64,000 nt of DNA, from contig CADAKX010000002.1 in NCBI GenBank assembly GCA_902788605.1, positions 1 to 64,000 on the forward strand, written 5' to 3'. The position numbers and the translations under genes are program-made. The stretch's first letter is position 1. Each line of letters opens with the position of its first letter. This stretch comes from an uncultured Prevotellaceae bacterium (lineage in GTDB: Bacteria > Bacteroidota > Bacteroidia > Bacteroidales > Bacteroidaceae). This document shows positions 14,400-21,619 of the stretch, in pieces. The notes under the pieces were generated by a model. The model was not told the DNA's origin and searched no databases. It worked only from the letters and a program-made list of their open reading frames with translations.

Positions 14400-14456
14400 T
14401 TGCAAGGCTTGCAAGCACAAAAAGTTTGGAACCAATAATAACTAATGCTAACTTTG
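14400..14456 (+). promoter_or_regulatory. Shared palindrome (copy 3) plus promoter
   Basis: TTGCAAG-G-CTTGCAA (14400-14414) is a perfect 15-bp palindrome. TTTG (14425-14428), a 20-bp spacer and TAACTTTG (14449-14456) follow. The centre is again 42 bp upstream of the -7 element. The next ATG is only 5 bp after the -7 box. Confidence 0.75.
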
Positions 14457-14461
14457 CAACT

Positions 14462-15160
14462 ATGAATCAGACAGAACAATTACTCAAAGTTGGCAGGGCA
14501 TATATTGATGCTCTCAATAATTTAGACAGGAACCAACCTGAAAAAGTGACCCATATTCTTGACATTCTAGACTGTGTTCATCCGGAACCAGGTTGTCATT
14601 TAGGGATATACATAGAAAAACCTTCGCCAAATGAAGCTCCGTCTCACATGTGTGACCAGGCCTGGTTTATCTGTTGTAGAGACAAACATTCTCCAATCAA
14701 GCGAATACCATATAGAAGAAAAAACGGAGGCGTGTATAATTATGGGGATATGTGCTATTTACGTTTCACTTTTGATTTCTTTAATCATCTATCCATTGAG
14801 CCAACAGCTATGGGAGCTTGGCAGGCCTATTTGCTCAGTATCGCCAAGACACTTCTACCATTCTCTGGAGGCCTTTATTATACGAAACGTGAACTCATCT
14901 TTTCTCATGAACAACTTAAGGACATTTCCCTATTATTCCATTGGGAGAGAATACCCGAGTTGGTTAATCTCAAAGCTGACGTGTCACCGTCTATTCAAAT
15001 AAGGGACAAACAGGCAATTGTATCATGTTGCCATTGGAATGACTGGGGAGGCTTGATTCGAGAGTCGGCGAAAATCACATTCTTCAATGGCAAAGTATAT
15101 TTTTTGGAAGATTTTACCGAACAGGTTTTGTTCAAGTATGATTGTGGTATCCGATTTTAA
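14462..15160 (+). CDS. Hypothetical protein (232 aa), possibly leaderless
   Basis: The product (MNQTEQLLKVGRAYIDALNN...) is soluble with many Cys, His and Trp residues (FICCRDKHS, VSCCHWNDWGG), no signal peptide and no recognised family. The ATG at 14462 lies 5 bp behind the -7 element, so the transcript would have almost no leader; a longer frame from 14426 would start inside the promoter and is rejected. First gene of the third palindrome-controlled unit, 11 bp before the next gene. Confidence 0.65.
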   Translation: MNQTEQLLKVGRAYIDALNNLDRNQPEKVTHILDILDCVHPEPGCHLGIYIEKPSPNEAPSHMCDQAWFICCRDKHSPIKRIPYRRKNGGVYNYGDMCYLRFTFDFFNHLSIEPTAMGAWQAYLLSIAKTLLPFSGGLYYTKRELIFSHEQLKDISLLFHWERIPELVNLKADVSPSIQIRDKQAIVSCCHWNDWGGLIRESAKITFFNGKVYFLEDFTEQVLFKYDCGIRF

Positions 15161-15171
15161 GTAATGAGACT

Positions 15172-15765
15172 ATGAGATTAATGGATTTATTCAGAATTGA
15201 GGAAGGCAACTTGTCTATCCTTGGAGTAATGATAGGTGACGACTTTAACGAGCAACGAGAAAGACTCATAAAGGAGGGAATGACTTCTGAAACGTGGGTA
15301 TTAAACAAAGGATCAGTCTTAGTAAACCCCGAAACAGGCGTTTATACACGTTACCTTAAAGAGGCAACGATAGAATTTGAAGGAATAAACATAGATAGGA
15401 TAATATTTCAGGCATATTTTTCTTCTTATCCAAATGATGTGGCTGATTCATTCCTAGGGATTGCTTTGAAAATGGAGAAATTTGGAGTACCAGCGATAAA
15501 GCCAAACTGGCAAGTACTTGATGATCGGATAGTGAACCAATACCGAACCCACAATGCCTTATGGGATATGGAGGTAAACGTAACGATATTGGGACAGGGA
15601 GAAACAAGTATTTCTTTGGAATTATCAGCAAACATAACTGATAAAAACTCTCAGATAGCAGAGGATGCAGTCGGCATCTATAAAAGCCAAAGCAAACTAT
15701 CCAGAAGGATATGGCAACTTGAAGATTATCGTCACAAAAGTGGGACAATTGTCTTTTCAATATAA
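15172..15765 (+). CDS. Hypothetical protein (197 aa)
   Basis: Follows the preceding gene by 11 bp; the frame is open 10 codons earlier but that start would overlap the previous stop. The product (MRLMDLFRIEEGNLSILGVM...) appears mixed alpha/beta with no membrane segment, signal or recognised motif. Probably cotranscribed with the 232-residue gene under the third palindrome. Confidence 0.6.
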   Translation: MRLMDLFRIEEGNLSILGVMIGDDFNEQRERLIKEGMTSETWVLNKGSVLVNPETGVYTRYLKEATIEFEGINIDRIIFQAYFSSYPNDVADSFLGIALKMEKFGVPAIKPNWQVLDDRIVNQYRTHNALWDMEVNVTILGQGETSISLELSANITDKNSQIAEDAVGIYKSQSKLSRRIWQLEDYRHKSGTIVFSI

Positions 15766-16095
15766 AGGGAGTAGCATTCCAAGTGATAGTTGCAGCTTCT
15801 TTTCTTATGTTTATACTGGATGTCAGAATACACATCTGAATGTCGTGTCTTTGCAATTTGCGTTTCCATTTTTGGATGTGAGATTCATTCTTGGAAATAA
15901 GAAAGGCGTAAAAAGGGCGCAGAAGTGGACATAAATGGGGGAGTGACTTTTTGCGGCGATTTTGCGGCTATTTTGCGCCAAAAGCACACAATTTAACAGT
16001 AATTTAGTAGAAATTGAGTTAAATTTAACTTAAAATGGCGGTTTGAAAAAGAAAATAAAAAAGCTTGTAAGTATTTGACCTACAAGCCTTTATCT
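15766..16095. other. Intergenic stretch without a supported gene
   Basis: AT-rich. It holds TTTTTGCGGC-GA-TTTTGCGGCTATTTTGCGCC (about 15948-15979), of which TTTTGCGGCTATTT also occurs at 4399-4412. A short overlapping open frame (15665-15934) looks like a shadow of the upstream gene. No promoter or terminator could be defined. Confidence 0.5.
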
Positions 16096-16097
16096 TG

Positions 16098-16171
16098 GGT
16101 GCCCGGTGGGACTCGAACCCACGACATTCAGAACCACAATCTGACGCTCTAACCAACTGAACTACGGGCAC
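16098..16171 (-). tRNA. tRNA-His (GTG)
   Basis: Read on the minus strand, the acceptor GTGCCCG pairs with CGGGCAC. The D arm contains AGTTGGTTA, the anticodon stem-loop TCAGA-TTGTGGT-TCTGA gives anticodon GTG, and the T arm is GTGGG-TTCGAGT-CCCAC. A G precedes position 1 and can pair with C73, the special mark of histidine tRNAs. The 3' CCA is not fully encoded. Its 3' end faces the accessory region to the left. Confidence 0.97.
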
Positions 16172-16250
16172 CATGTTGGTTGCTTCCTTAAAAGCGGCTT
16201 TTTTCTGAGATTACCAAACGTTTTCTCACTTTTTTTTGTTCTTGCATGAA

Positions 16251-16297
16251 AAAAGCCCCACGCTCGTCCTAAAAGTATGAAAGAGCGCGGGGCTTTT
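16251..16297 (-). terminator. Intrinsic terminator of secG
   Basis: AAAAGCCCCACGCTC (16251-16265) pairs with GAGCGCGGGGCTTTT (16283-16297) with one wobble. On the minus strand the stem is followed by a T run. It lies 29 bp beyond the secG stop. Confidence 0.8.
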
Positions 16298-16325
16298 ATG
16301 TGAATTATACGCCAGTGAGGTGGTA

Positions 16326-16688
16326 TTACTCGTTCTCGGCGGGAGCCTGAGCAGCGGGAGCCTCCTCCTGAACAGGGCTTGCACCAAGTCCGTTGGCATT
16401 GGTGGGGCTGGTCATAGGAGCCTCAACAGCACGGTCGATAGCGCTGGCGGCGTCCTCGTTCTTGGGTGCTACATATGCGCAAACCACGCTGATGGCAACC
16501 ATGAAGGCAGCCAAGCTCCAAGTAGCTTTCTCGATGAAGTCAGTGGTCTTGCGTACACCACCGATCTGGTTGTAAGAAGCGAAGTTTGAAGCCAAACCAC
16601 CGCCCTTTGATTCCTGAATCAAAACGATGCCTACCATGAGGATGGCGGCAATCACGATGAGGATAACTAAAAGAAAATAAGTTCCCAT
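16326..16688 (-). CDS. secG: Preprotein translocase subunit SecG
   Basis: A 120-residue protein with two membrane helices (about 4-24 and 55-75) and between them the family motif GIVLIQESKGGGLASNF. SecG assists SecYE protein export in the inner membrane. The C-terminal 45 residues are Ala/Pro/Glu-rich and low in complexity, as in other Bacteroidetes SecG proteins. It ends a minus-strand run and is followed by a terminator. Confidence 0.95.
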   Translation of the reverse strand: MGTYFLLVILIVIAAILMVGIVLIQESKGGGLASNFASYNQIGGVRKTTDFIEKATWSLAAFMVAISVVCAYVAPKNEDAASAIDRAVEAPMTSPTNANGLGASPVQEEAPAAQAPAENE

Positions 16689-16696
16689 TTTGTTGT

Positions 16697-17470
16697 TTAT
16701 TTTTTATTATTATTTATTATTAATTTCTCCAAGAAACGTATTTGGTCTGCAAAGTAAACATTTTTTTTCGGATTTTCCAAACTTAATTGCCTAATAATTT
16801 CTAAAGCCTTGGAATAATTACCCTGTTTGATGTAAATTCGGGCCATTGTCTCCGTAAAAATTCCTTGTTCACCCGTTTTTCCCTCTTTTTTCTCTGTAGT
16901 GAGGTCGCTGTCGAGGTCGGGCTTCAGGGTTGGGTTCTCGTTGAGTTTAATCTTGCCTTTGTCGTTATTTATGAAAGAGTCGATGAGGCTCTGGCCAATC
17001 AGCTGTGGAGCCTTGGCAGCCTGTTCGCGCTCCTCTTCAGTCTCGCTCTCCAATAGATAGGCCACATAGTCAACTGCAGCGTCAGCTGGTGTAGGCTTGC
17101 GCTTGCCCTTCTTTTGATTCTCCTCTTCGTTGTCTTTGGGTAGTGAATCCAGAAAGTCGTCAATGAGTGATAGAGTGCGACTGTCTCGTTCATCGGCACT
17201 CACAGCTTTTTTCTCTTGCTGAGGCTTCTGTACCTTCAGCTGGTAGTGGGCAGCCTCAATCATCTGGAAAAGTACCTTGCGGTCGGTGATATAGATGGCG
17301 GCCTGGCGCAGTTCCTGATCGAACGATGGATCGTGGAGCAGGTACAGGTTCTGCAACAACAATAGGCGAGCCGTCTGGAAGTATGGATACAGTGCTAGCG
17401 TAGATCGTAACTCGTAGAGCGAGTCGCGGTCCATTCTCTCGGGGTGGTCAATCAGTTCAACTATATCCAC
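16697..17470 (-). CDS. Tetratricopeptide-type protein upstream of secG
   Basis: A 257-residue soluble protein. The N-terminus (ELRSTLALYPYFQTARLLLL) is helical. Residues about 95-200 are charged and low in complexity, and the end has one clear TPR-like pair (ARIYIKQGNYSKALEIIRQL, residues about 214-233). Similar proteins lie next to secG and lptE in related genomes as I remember them, which hints at an envelope-assembly scaffold, but no function is known. Eight bp separate it from secG. Confidence 0.75.
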   Translation of the reverse strand: MDIVELIDHPERMDRDSLYELRSTLALYPYFQTARLLLLQNLYLLHDPSFDQELRQAAIYITDRKVLFQMIEAAHYQLKVQKPQQEKKAVSADERDSRTLSLIDDFLDSLPKDNEEENQKKGKRKPTPADAAVDYVAYLLESETEEEREQAAKAPQLIGQSLIDSFINNDKGKIKLNENPTLKPDLDSDLTTEKKEGKTGEQGIFTETMARIYIKQGNYSKALEIIRQLSLENPKKNVYFADQIRFLEKLIINNNKK

Positions 17471-17472
17471 TT

Positions 17473-17506
17473 TTTTAATGCTTAATTCTAAATTCTTAAT
17501 GCTTAA
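17473..17506. repeat. Short intergenic repeat (TTAATGCTTAATTC type)
   Basis: TTAATGCTTAATTC is followed by TAAATTC and a second TTAATGCTTAATT, filling the whole gap between two genes and reaching the stop codon of the upstream frame. One of several short repeat families in the window. Confidence 0.7.
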
Positions 17507-17989
17507 TTACCAGTTTGCCACGGTGGCATTGAAAATCTGGTCAATGATGTCCTTGGTCATCTGAGTCACCAGCTCTTCTTGCACAGCATTGAGCGACTGG
17601 GTAGTCTCATACGAGGCCGACGATGTAAACTGTCGTTCGAAGTCCTGCTCGTGGTTCTTATTGTTGGTAAACCTCACGTTGACTGTTATCGACAGTTCGG
17701 TCTGGGCCGAGTAGCCCTCACTACTTACCGACTTGTTGCGCTGTTCATAGCGAGTGATTTCGCCATCCACCTTCAGGTCGCCATTACGCTTCACCTGTAT
17801 GAGTTTGGTGTGGTTGGCATACTGGTCTTTGAGGGCATTGTTGAAGATGTTGGCCATCGGACCCCACACGTAGTTAGAGCGGATGGGAAACTCGCTAATC
17901 TGAATGGTCTTCGTGGTGGCATAGTTGATGCTGGCACCATTGAAGGTGTAGCACGATGACATCACCAATGAAGCCATAAAGACGACCAT
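17507..17989 (-). CDS. lptE: LptE-like LPS-assembly lipoprotein (3' part of the fused frame)
   Basis: The last 160 codons, counted from an internal ATG (complement of 17987-17989), encode MVVFMASLVMSSCYTFNG with a lipobox-like MSSC, then TKTIQISEFPIRSNYVWGPM and a Thr/Ser-rich beta region ending TKDIIDQIFNATVANW. LptE plugs LptD in the outer membrane and is needed for LPS insertion. From this ATG the signal peptide would lack its positive start, whereas reading on from the HTH supplies RRLK. A GTG one codon upstream is another start. Listed separately because the mature lipoprotein must be released or translated on its own. Confidence 0.5.
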   Translation of the reverse strand: MVVFMASLVMSSCYTFNGASINYATTKTIQISEFPIRSNYVWGPMANIFNNALKDQYANHTKLIQVKRNGDLKVDGEITRYEQRNKSVSSEGYSAQTELSITVNVRFTNNKNHEQDFERQFTSSASYETTQSLNAVQEELVTQMTKDIIDQIFNATVANW

Positions 17990-19189
17990 CACCAATCCCC
18001 ATTGCTTCAGGCGGCGGTATAGGGTGCGGTCGCTGATGCCCAGTTCCTTGGCGGCCTTCTTACGATTGCCATTGTTGCGCTCCAATGCTTTCTCCAGCAT
18101 CTGGCGTCCCATGTCGCCCAAGTTCAGATTTTCCTGGGTGGGCTCGATATATTCCTCGGCTTCCTCAAAGATGGGTTGAACAGACTGTATGGGATGCTGG
18201 ATGGGGTTAATAGGCTGAATGGCCGATGTCGGCGTTGCCTTAACATCCTCCATCTGCTTCTTCAGTTGACTCATCTCGCGTCGCATGTCGTTCACGTTGC
18301 CTCTCAGTTCGAATAGAATCTTATAGAGAATCTCGCGTTCATTTTCAAATGAGTGGTCGCTGGCATTGTTGTTGACTACGGCCAACTGGGTGGTCTCCTT
18401 GTCCTGCGGGATGAACTTCGACAGGATGTCGGGCGTGATGGTGCGTTCCTTACTCAGCACTGAGATTTGCTCGGTGATGTTCTTCAGTTGACGCACGTTG
18501 CCAGGCCATTTATAGCGCATCAGCATACCCTTGGCCTCGTCAGTCAGGGTGATGCGCTCCATTCTGTATTTCTCCGCCATCTGCATGGCAAAGAGTCTGA
18601 ATAGCAGGACGATATCTTCGCCACGCTCACGCAGCGGTGGCATCTGGATGGGGATGCTGTTCAGACGATAATAGAGATCTTCGCGGAAACGGCCTTCGCT
18701 GATAGCCAATCGTATATTTACGTTGGTGGCAGCCACAATGCGGACATCGGTCTTGCGAATCTCAGTACCTCCCACAGGAATATACTCGCCCGTTTCGAGC
18801 ACACGCAGTAGTCGGGCCTGGGTGGCCAGTGGCAGTTCGCCCACTTCGTCGAGAAACAGCGTGCCCTTGTTGGCCACACCAAAATAGCCGGGTGAGTCGT
18901 TTACGGCTCCTGTGTAGGAACCCTTTACATGGCCGAAAAGCTCAGAGTCGATGGTGCCCTCGGGGATAGAGCCGCAGTTGATGGCAAAGTATTTCTCCCG
19001 TTTGCGGGGTGAGTTGTCGTGAATCACCCGCGGGATAATCTCCTTACCAACGCCGCTCTCGCCGATGATAAGTACGCTCAAATCGGTAGGCGCAACCTGC
19101 AGAGCCACGTCAAGGACATGGTTCAAGGCATCGCAGTTTCCCACGATATTGTACCTTTGTTTGATTCGTTGTAGTTCGGCGCTATTCAT
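17507..19189 (-). CDS. Sigma-54-dependent activator fused in frame to LptE
   Basis: One 560-residue frame. Residues 1-240 are an AAA+ domain: Walker A GESGVGKE near 43-50, the sigma-54 contact loop as GSYTGA (about 90), Walker B LFLDEVGE and sensor LPLATQARLLRVLE. A linker follows, then a Fis-type HTH (KKAAKELGISDRTLYRRLKQ, about 377-396). Without a stop the frame continues into an LPS-assembly lipoprotein, MSSCYTFNGASINYATTKTI. There is no N-terminal sensor domain. The two halves are separate genes in relatives as I recall. The HTH's last helix (RRLKQWG) plus VMVVFMASLV would read as a lipoprotein signal peptide, so how the two products are made is unclear. Confidence 0.85.
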   Translation of the reverse strand: MNSAELQRIKQRYNIVGNCDALNHVLDVALQVAPTDLSVLIIGESGVGKEIIPRVIHDNSPRKREKYFAINCGSIPEGTIDSELFGHVKGSYTGAVNDSPGYFGVANKGTLFLDEVGELPLATQARLLRVLETGEYIPVGGTEIRKTDVRIVAATNVNIRLAISEGRFREDLYYRLNSIPIQMPPLRERGEDIVLLFRLFAMQMAEKYRMERITLTDEAKGMLMRYKWPGNVRQLKNITEQISVLSKERTITPDILSKFIPQDKETTQLAVVNNNASDHSFENEREILYKILFELRGNVNDMRREMSQLKKQMEDVKATPTSAIQPINPIQHPIQSVQPIFEEAEEYIEPTQENLNLGDMGRQMLEKALERNNGNRKKAAKELGISDRTLYRRLKQWGLVMVVFMASLVMSSCYTFNGASINYATTKTIQISEFPIRSNYVWGPMANIFNNALKDQYANHTKLIQVKRNGDLKVDGEITRYEQRNKSVSSEGYSAQTELSITVNVRFTNNKNHEQDFERQFTSSASYETTQSLNAVQEELVTQMTKDIIDQIFNATVANW

Positions 19190-19249
19190 AATTGGCTGAC
19201 AAAATTACACATTTTTTTTGAGAAGCCTGCAATTTTGGCAGAAATTAAC

Positions 19250-20410
19250 TCAATTCTCCATAGATTCCTTGGAGTCTTTCGAGTCCTTGGAGTCCTTCGG
19301 AGCCTTTGGGTCTTTAGGTGTCTTTGGCTTATCGTCAGCCGAAGAACGGAAGCGTACTTTCTCGCTCTCGTCGCGCTTCTCGTGATAGAGCTTGGGCAGG
19401 GGATGCTGCATGGGCTCGTCATAGTTCTGACGGTTGCGCCACACGTCGATGGCCTCATAGATGGCATTTCGCAGCGACTGCTCGTCAACCATATCCTTGC
19501 CCACCATGTTCAGACAAACACCATGAGCGGGAGCAGTGCGAATCAGCTTCAGCCCCGTGGTGAAACGAACACCGTTCTCATAGGCCACAGCCTTGAAGGG
19601 CGTCTGTCCCTGATCGTGATACATGGCCAATACACCGTCGAAATGATAGTAGGCACTGCGACCAAAGAAGTCATCGGCAGCATAGGGGCCAAATACCTGG
19701 ACACCCTGCTCGGCCAGTTCGTTGATGGCGGGGATGATGGTGGTCTGTTCCTCGTCGCCCAGTACGCCGTCCTCACCGCAGCGGGGATTCAGGGCCAGTA
19801 CGGCAATGCGAGGACTTGACACACGCAAGTCACGCTTCAGAGCCTGGAAGAACAGACGGGCCTTTTCTACGATCTTCTGTTTAGTGATAGACTCAGCCAC
19901 GTCTTTGATTGATACGTTGTTGGTAACCAATGCCACACGCAGGTCGTCGTTGGTCAGGATGGTCAGGCCTTTCTGACCGTCGGCCAGAGACTTTTCGATG
20001 TAAGCCGTGTGACCGTTGAAGCCCTCGATGCTGTTCTTGCTGACGGGGGCTGTCACCAGCACATCAAACAATCCTTCTTTATAGTCGGCCAGGGCTCGGT
20101 CGATAGCTGCTTTGGCGGCAGCTCCCGATTCGGGCGTGGCAATACCCATGTCCACCTTTACCTCTTCGTCAACTGCGGCAAGCAGGTTCAGGCGTGACTC
20201 GCGAGCGTCGCGGGCATCCTTGATAACGGTGAAGGGCGTGTCCAGCCCCAGCGTCTTGCTGTAATAGGTAGCCAACTTGGGTGAACCATAGACAATCGGT
20301 GTGCAGATTTCCATCATAGTGGGCTCTGCAAAGGTTTTTAGTATTACTTCGTAGCCAATGCCGTTGGTATCGCCATGGGTAATCGCTACGCGTATCTTTC
20401 TTTCTTCCAT
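19250..20410 (-). CDS. pdxA: 4-hydroxythreonine-4-phosphate dehydrogenase
   Basis: A 386-residue PdxA. The opening IRVAITHGDTNGIGYEVI is the Bacteroidetes form of the family start. The metal-site histidine lies in FNGHTAYIE (about 134-142), with MYHDQGQTPFK (about 270-280) and a late GTA-like APAHGVCLNMVGKDMVDE. PdxA oxidises 4-phosphohydroxy-L-threonine in vitamin B6 synthesis. The last 40 residues are an added Lys/Asp/Pro tail (repeats of KDSKD and PKAPKD), encoded by an imperfect DNA repeat. It lies 14 bp downstream of rlmN. Confidence 0.93.
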   Translation of the reverse strand: MEERKIRVAITHGDTNGIGYEVILKTFAEPTMMEICTPIVYGSPKLATYYSKTLGLDTPFTVIKDARDARESRLNLLAAVDEEVKVDMGIATPESGAAAKAAIDRALADYKEGLFDVLVTAPVSKNSIEGFNGHTAYIEKSLADGQKGLTILTNDDLRVALVTNNVSIKDVAESITKQKIVEKARLFFQALKRDLRVSSPRIAVLALNPRCGEDGVLGDEEQTTIIPAINELAEQGVQVFGPYAADDFFGRSAYYHFDGVLAMYHDQGQTPFKAVAYENGVRFTTGLKLIRTAPAHGVCLNMVGKDMVDEQSLRNAIYEAIDVWRNRQNYDEPMQHPLPKLYHEKRDESEKVRFRSSADDKPKTPKDPKAPKDSKDSKDSKESMEN

Positions 20411-20424
20411 ATCTTTATCTTGTT

Positions 20425-21492
20425 TTAGTTTTTTACTTTTCCGTCTTTTACTGCCGTGCTGAGCAATCCGCAGGCGGCAAAGATGTCCTGACCGCGACTG
20501 GCACGGATGGTGGTAAACACACCATGCTGAGTCAAGTAGTCGCGCAACTGTTCCATGCGACTCTCATCAGCGCCCGGTAGGTCAACCTCAGGAATCTGAT
20601 GGAAGCGTATCAGGTTGACACGGCATTCCAGTCCTTGCAGCAGTTTGACAATCTCGCGACCGTGCTCCAGCGTGTCGTTGAGGCCGCTGAAACAGATATA
20701 TTCAAACGAGCAACGGCGCTGGTGGGTAAAGTCATATTGTTTCAAGAGGGCCACGGTGTCGGCTATCGACATGCCCTTCTCGGCAGGCATCAGCGACAGA
20801 CGTTGCTGGGGCAGGGGAGAATGCATCGAGATGGCTACATGACACTGGCTCTCGTCAAGAAAGCGCTTTAACTTGTTCTTCACACCGACGCTACTCACCG
20901 TGATGCGCTTGGGACTCCAGGCATAGCCGTCATTGGCAGTCAGGATATTGGTGGCCTTGAGCACGTTGTCCAGGTTGTCCATCGGTTCGCCCTGACCCAT
21001 AAACACCACGTTGGTCAGTCGTTCCCTTTCTGGCAGCGAATAGATCTGATTCAGAATGTCGCCCGCCGTCAGGTTACCTTCAAAGCCCTGTTTCCCCGTC
21101 TGGCAAAAGAGGCAGTTCATCTTACAGCCCACCTGGCTCGAGACACACAGTGTGGCTCGCTCGCCATCAGGTATGAAAACGGTCTCTACGAATTTCGTGT
21201 CCCCGTTTGCTGCGACATCGTCGCAACCCACCGTCCTCACCGGGAAGAGATATTTGATAGTCCCATCCACGCTGCGCTGGCAGTCGATAGGATCCATGGC
21301 TCCCACGCAATAATGCTCGGCCAACCGCTCCCTGTTTTGCTTTGAGAGGTTGGTCATTTCATCAATGCTTTTGACGTTCTTTTCATAGAGCCACTTTGAT
21401 ATCTGTCCACCCGTAAAGGCAGGCATGCCTAACTCTTGCGCAACCTGTTTCAGTTCCGCCGTTGTCAGTCCGAGTAGCACTTTCTTGGTCAT
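20425..21492 (-). CDS. rlmN: 23S rRNA (adenine2503-C2)/tRNA methyltransferase
   Basis: A 355-residue radical-SAM enzyme. The cluster motif CKMNCLFC sits near residue 117, followed by GMGEPMDN in the form VFMGQGEPMDNLDN, and the late cysteine in SRGQDIFAACGLL completes the catalytic pair. The N-terminal MTKKVLLGLTTAELKQVAQE is the usual domain. I chose the ATG complementary to 21490-21492; a longer frame reaches 21714, but a -7 element TAACTTTG (complement of 21525-21532) lies inside it and shows that transcription starts later. First gene of the run rlmN-pdxA. Confidence 0.95.
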   Translation of the reverse strand: MTKKVLLGLTTAELKQVAQELGMPAFTGGQISKWLYEKNVKSIDEMTNLSKQNRERLAEHYCVGAMDPIDCQRSVDGTIKYLFPVRTVGCDDVAANGDTKFVETVFIPDGERATLCVSSQVGCKMNCLFCQTGKQGFEGNLTAGDILNQIYSLPERERLTNVVFMGQGEPMDNLDNVLKATNILTANDGYAWSPKRITVSSVGVKNKLKRFLDESQCHVAISMHSPLPQQRLSLMPAEKGMSIADTVALLKQYDFTHQRRCSFEYICFSGLNDTLEHGREIVKLLQGLECRVNLIRFHQIPEVDLPGADESRMEQLRDYLTQHGVFTTIRASRGQDIFAACGLLSTAVKDGKVKN

Positions 21493-21570
21493 GTTTCCAA
21501 TCTTCGTAGATTCCATATAAGGCGCAAAGTTACGAATTTTTGAGGAAATGGCAAAATGTTTCTGTGGAAT

Positions 21571-21601
21571 TTTGCCGACTGATATTATTTTATTACTTTT
21601 G
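21571..21601 (+). promoter_or_regulatory. Promoter of the GT2-DUF4922-SpoIID gene
   Basis: TTTG (21571-21574), 19-bp spacer, TACTTTTG (21594-21601). The ATG at 21620 is 18 bp downstream. The opposite-facing rlmN promoter lies 40 bp to the left. Confidence 0.6.
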
Positions 21602-21619
21602 CAGAAAATTCTGAAACTC

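Noticed and set aside
15665-15934. 89-codon frame after the last island gene
   Set aside because: It mostly overlaps the 197-residue gene in another frame and lacks a start context.
4399-16171. Integrative element at tRNA-His
   Set aside because: No integrase, relaxase, excisionase or duplicated tRNA end was found, so I report only a possible accessory region, not a mobile element.
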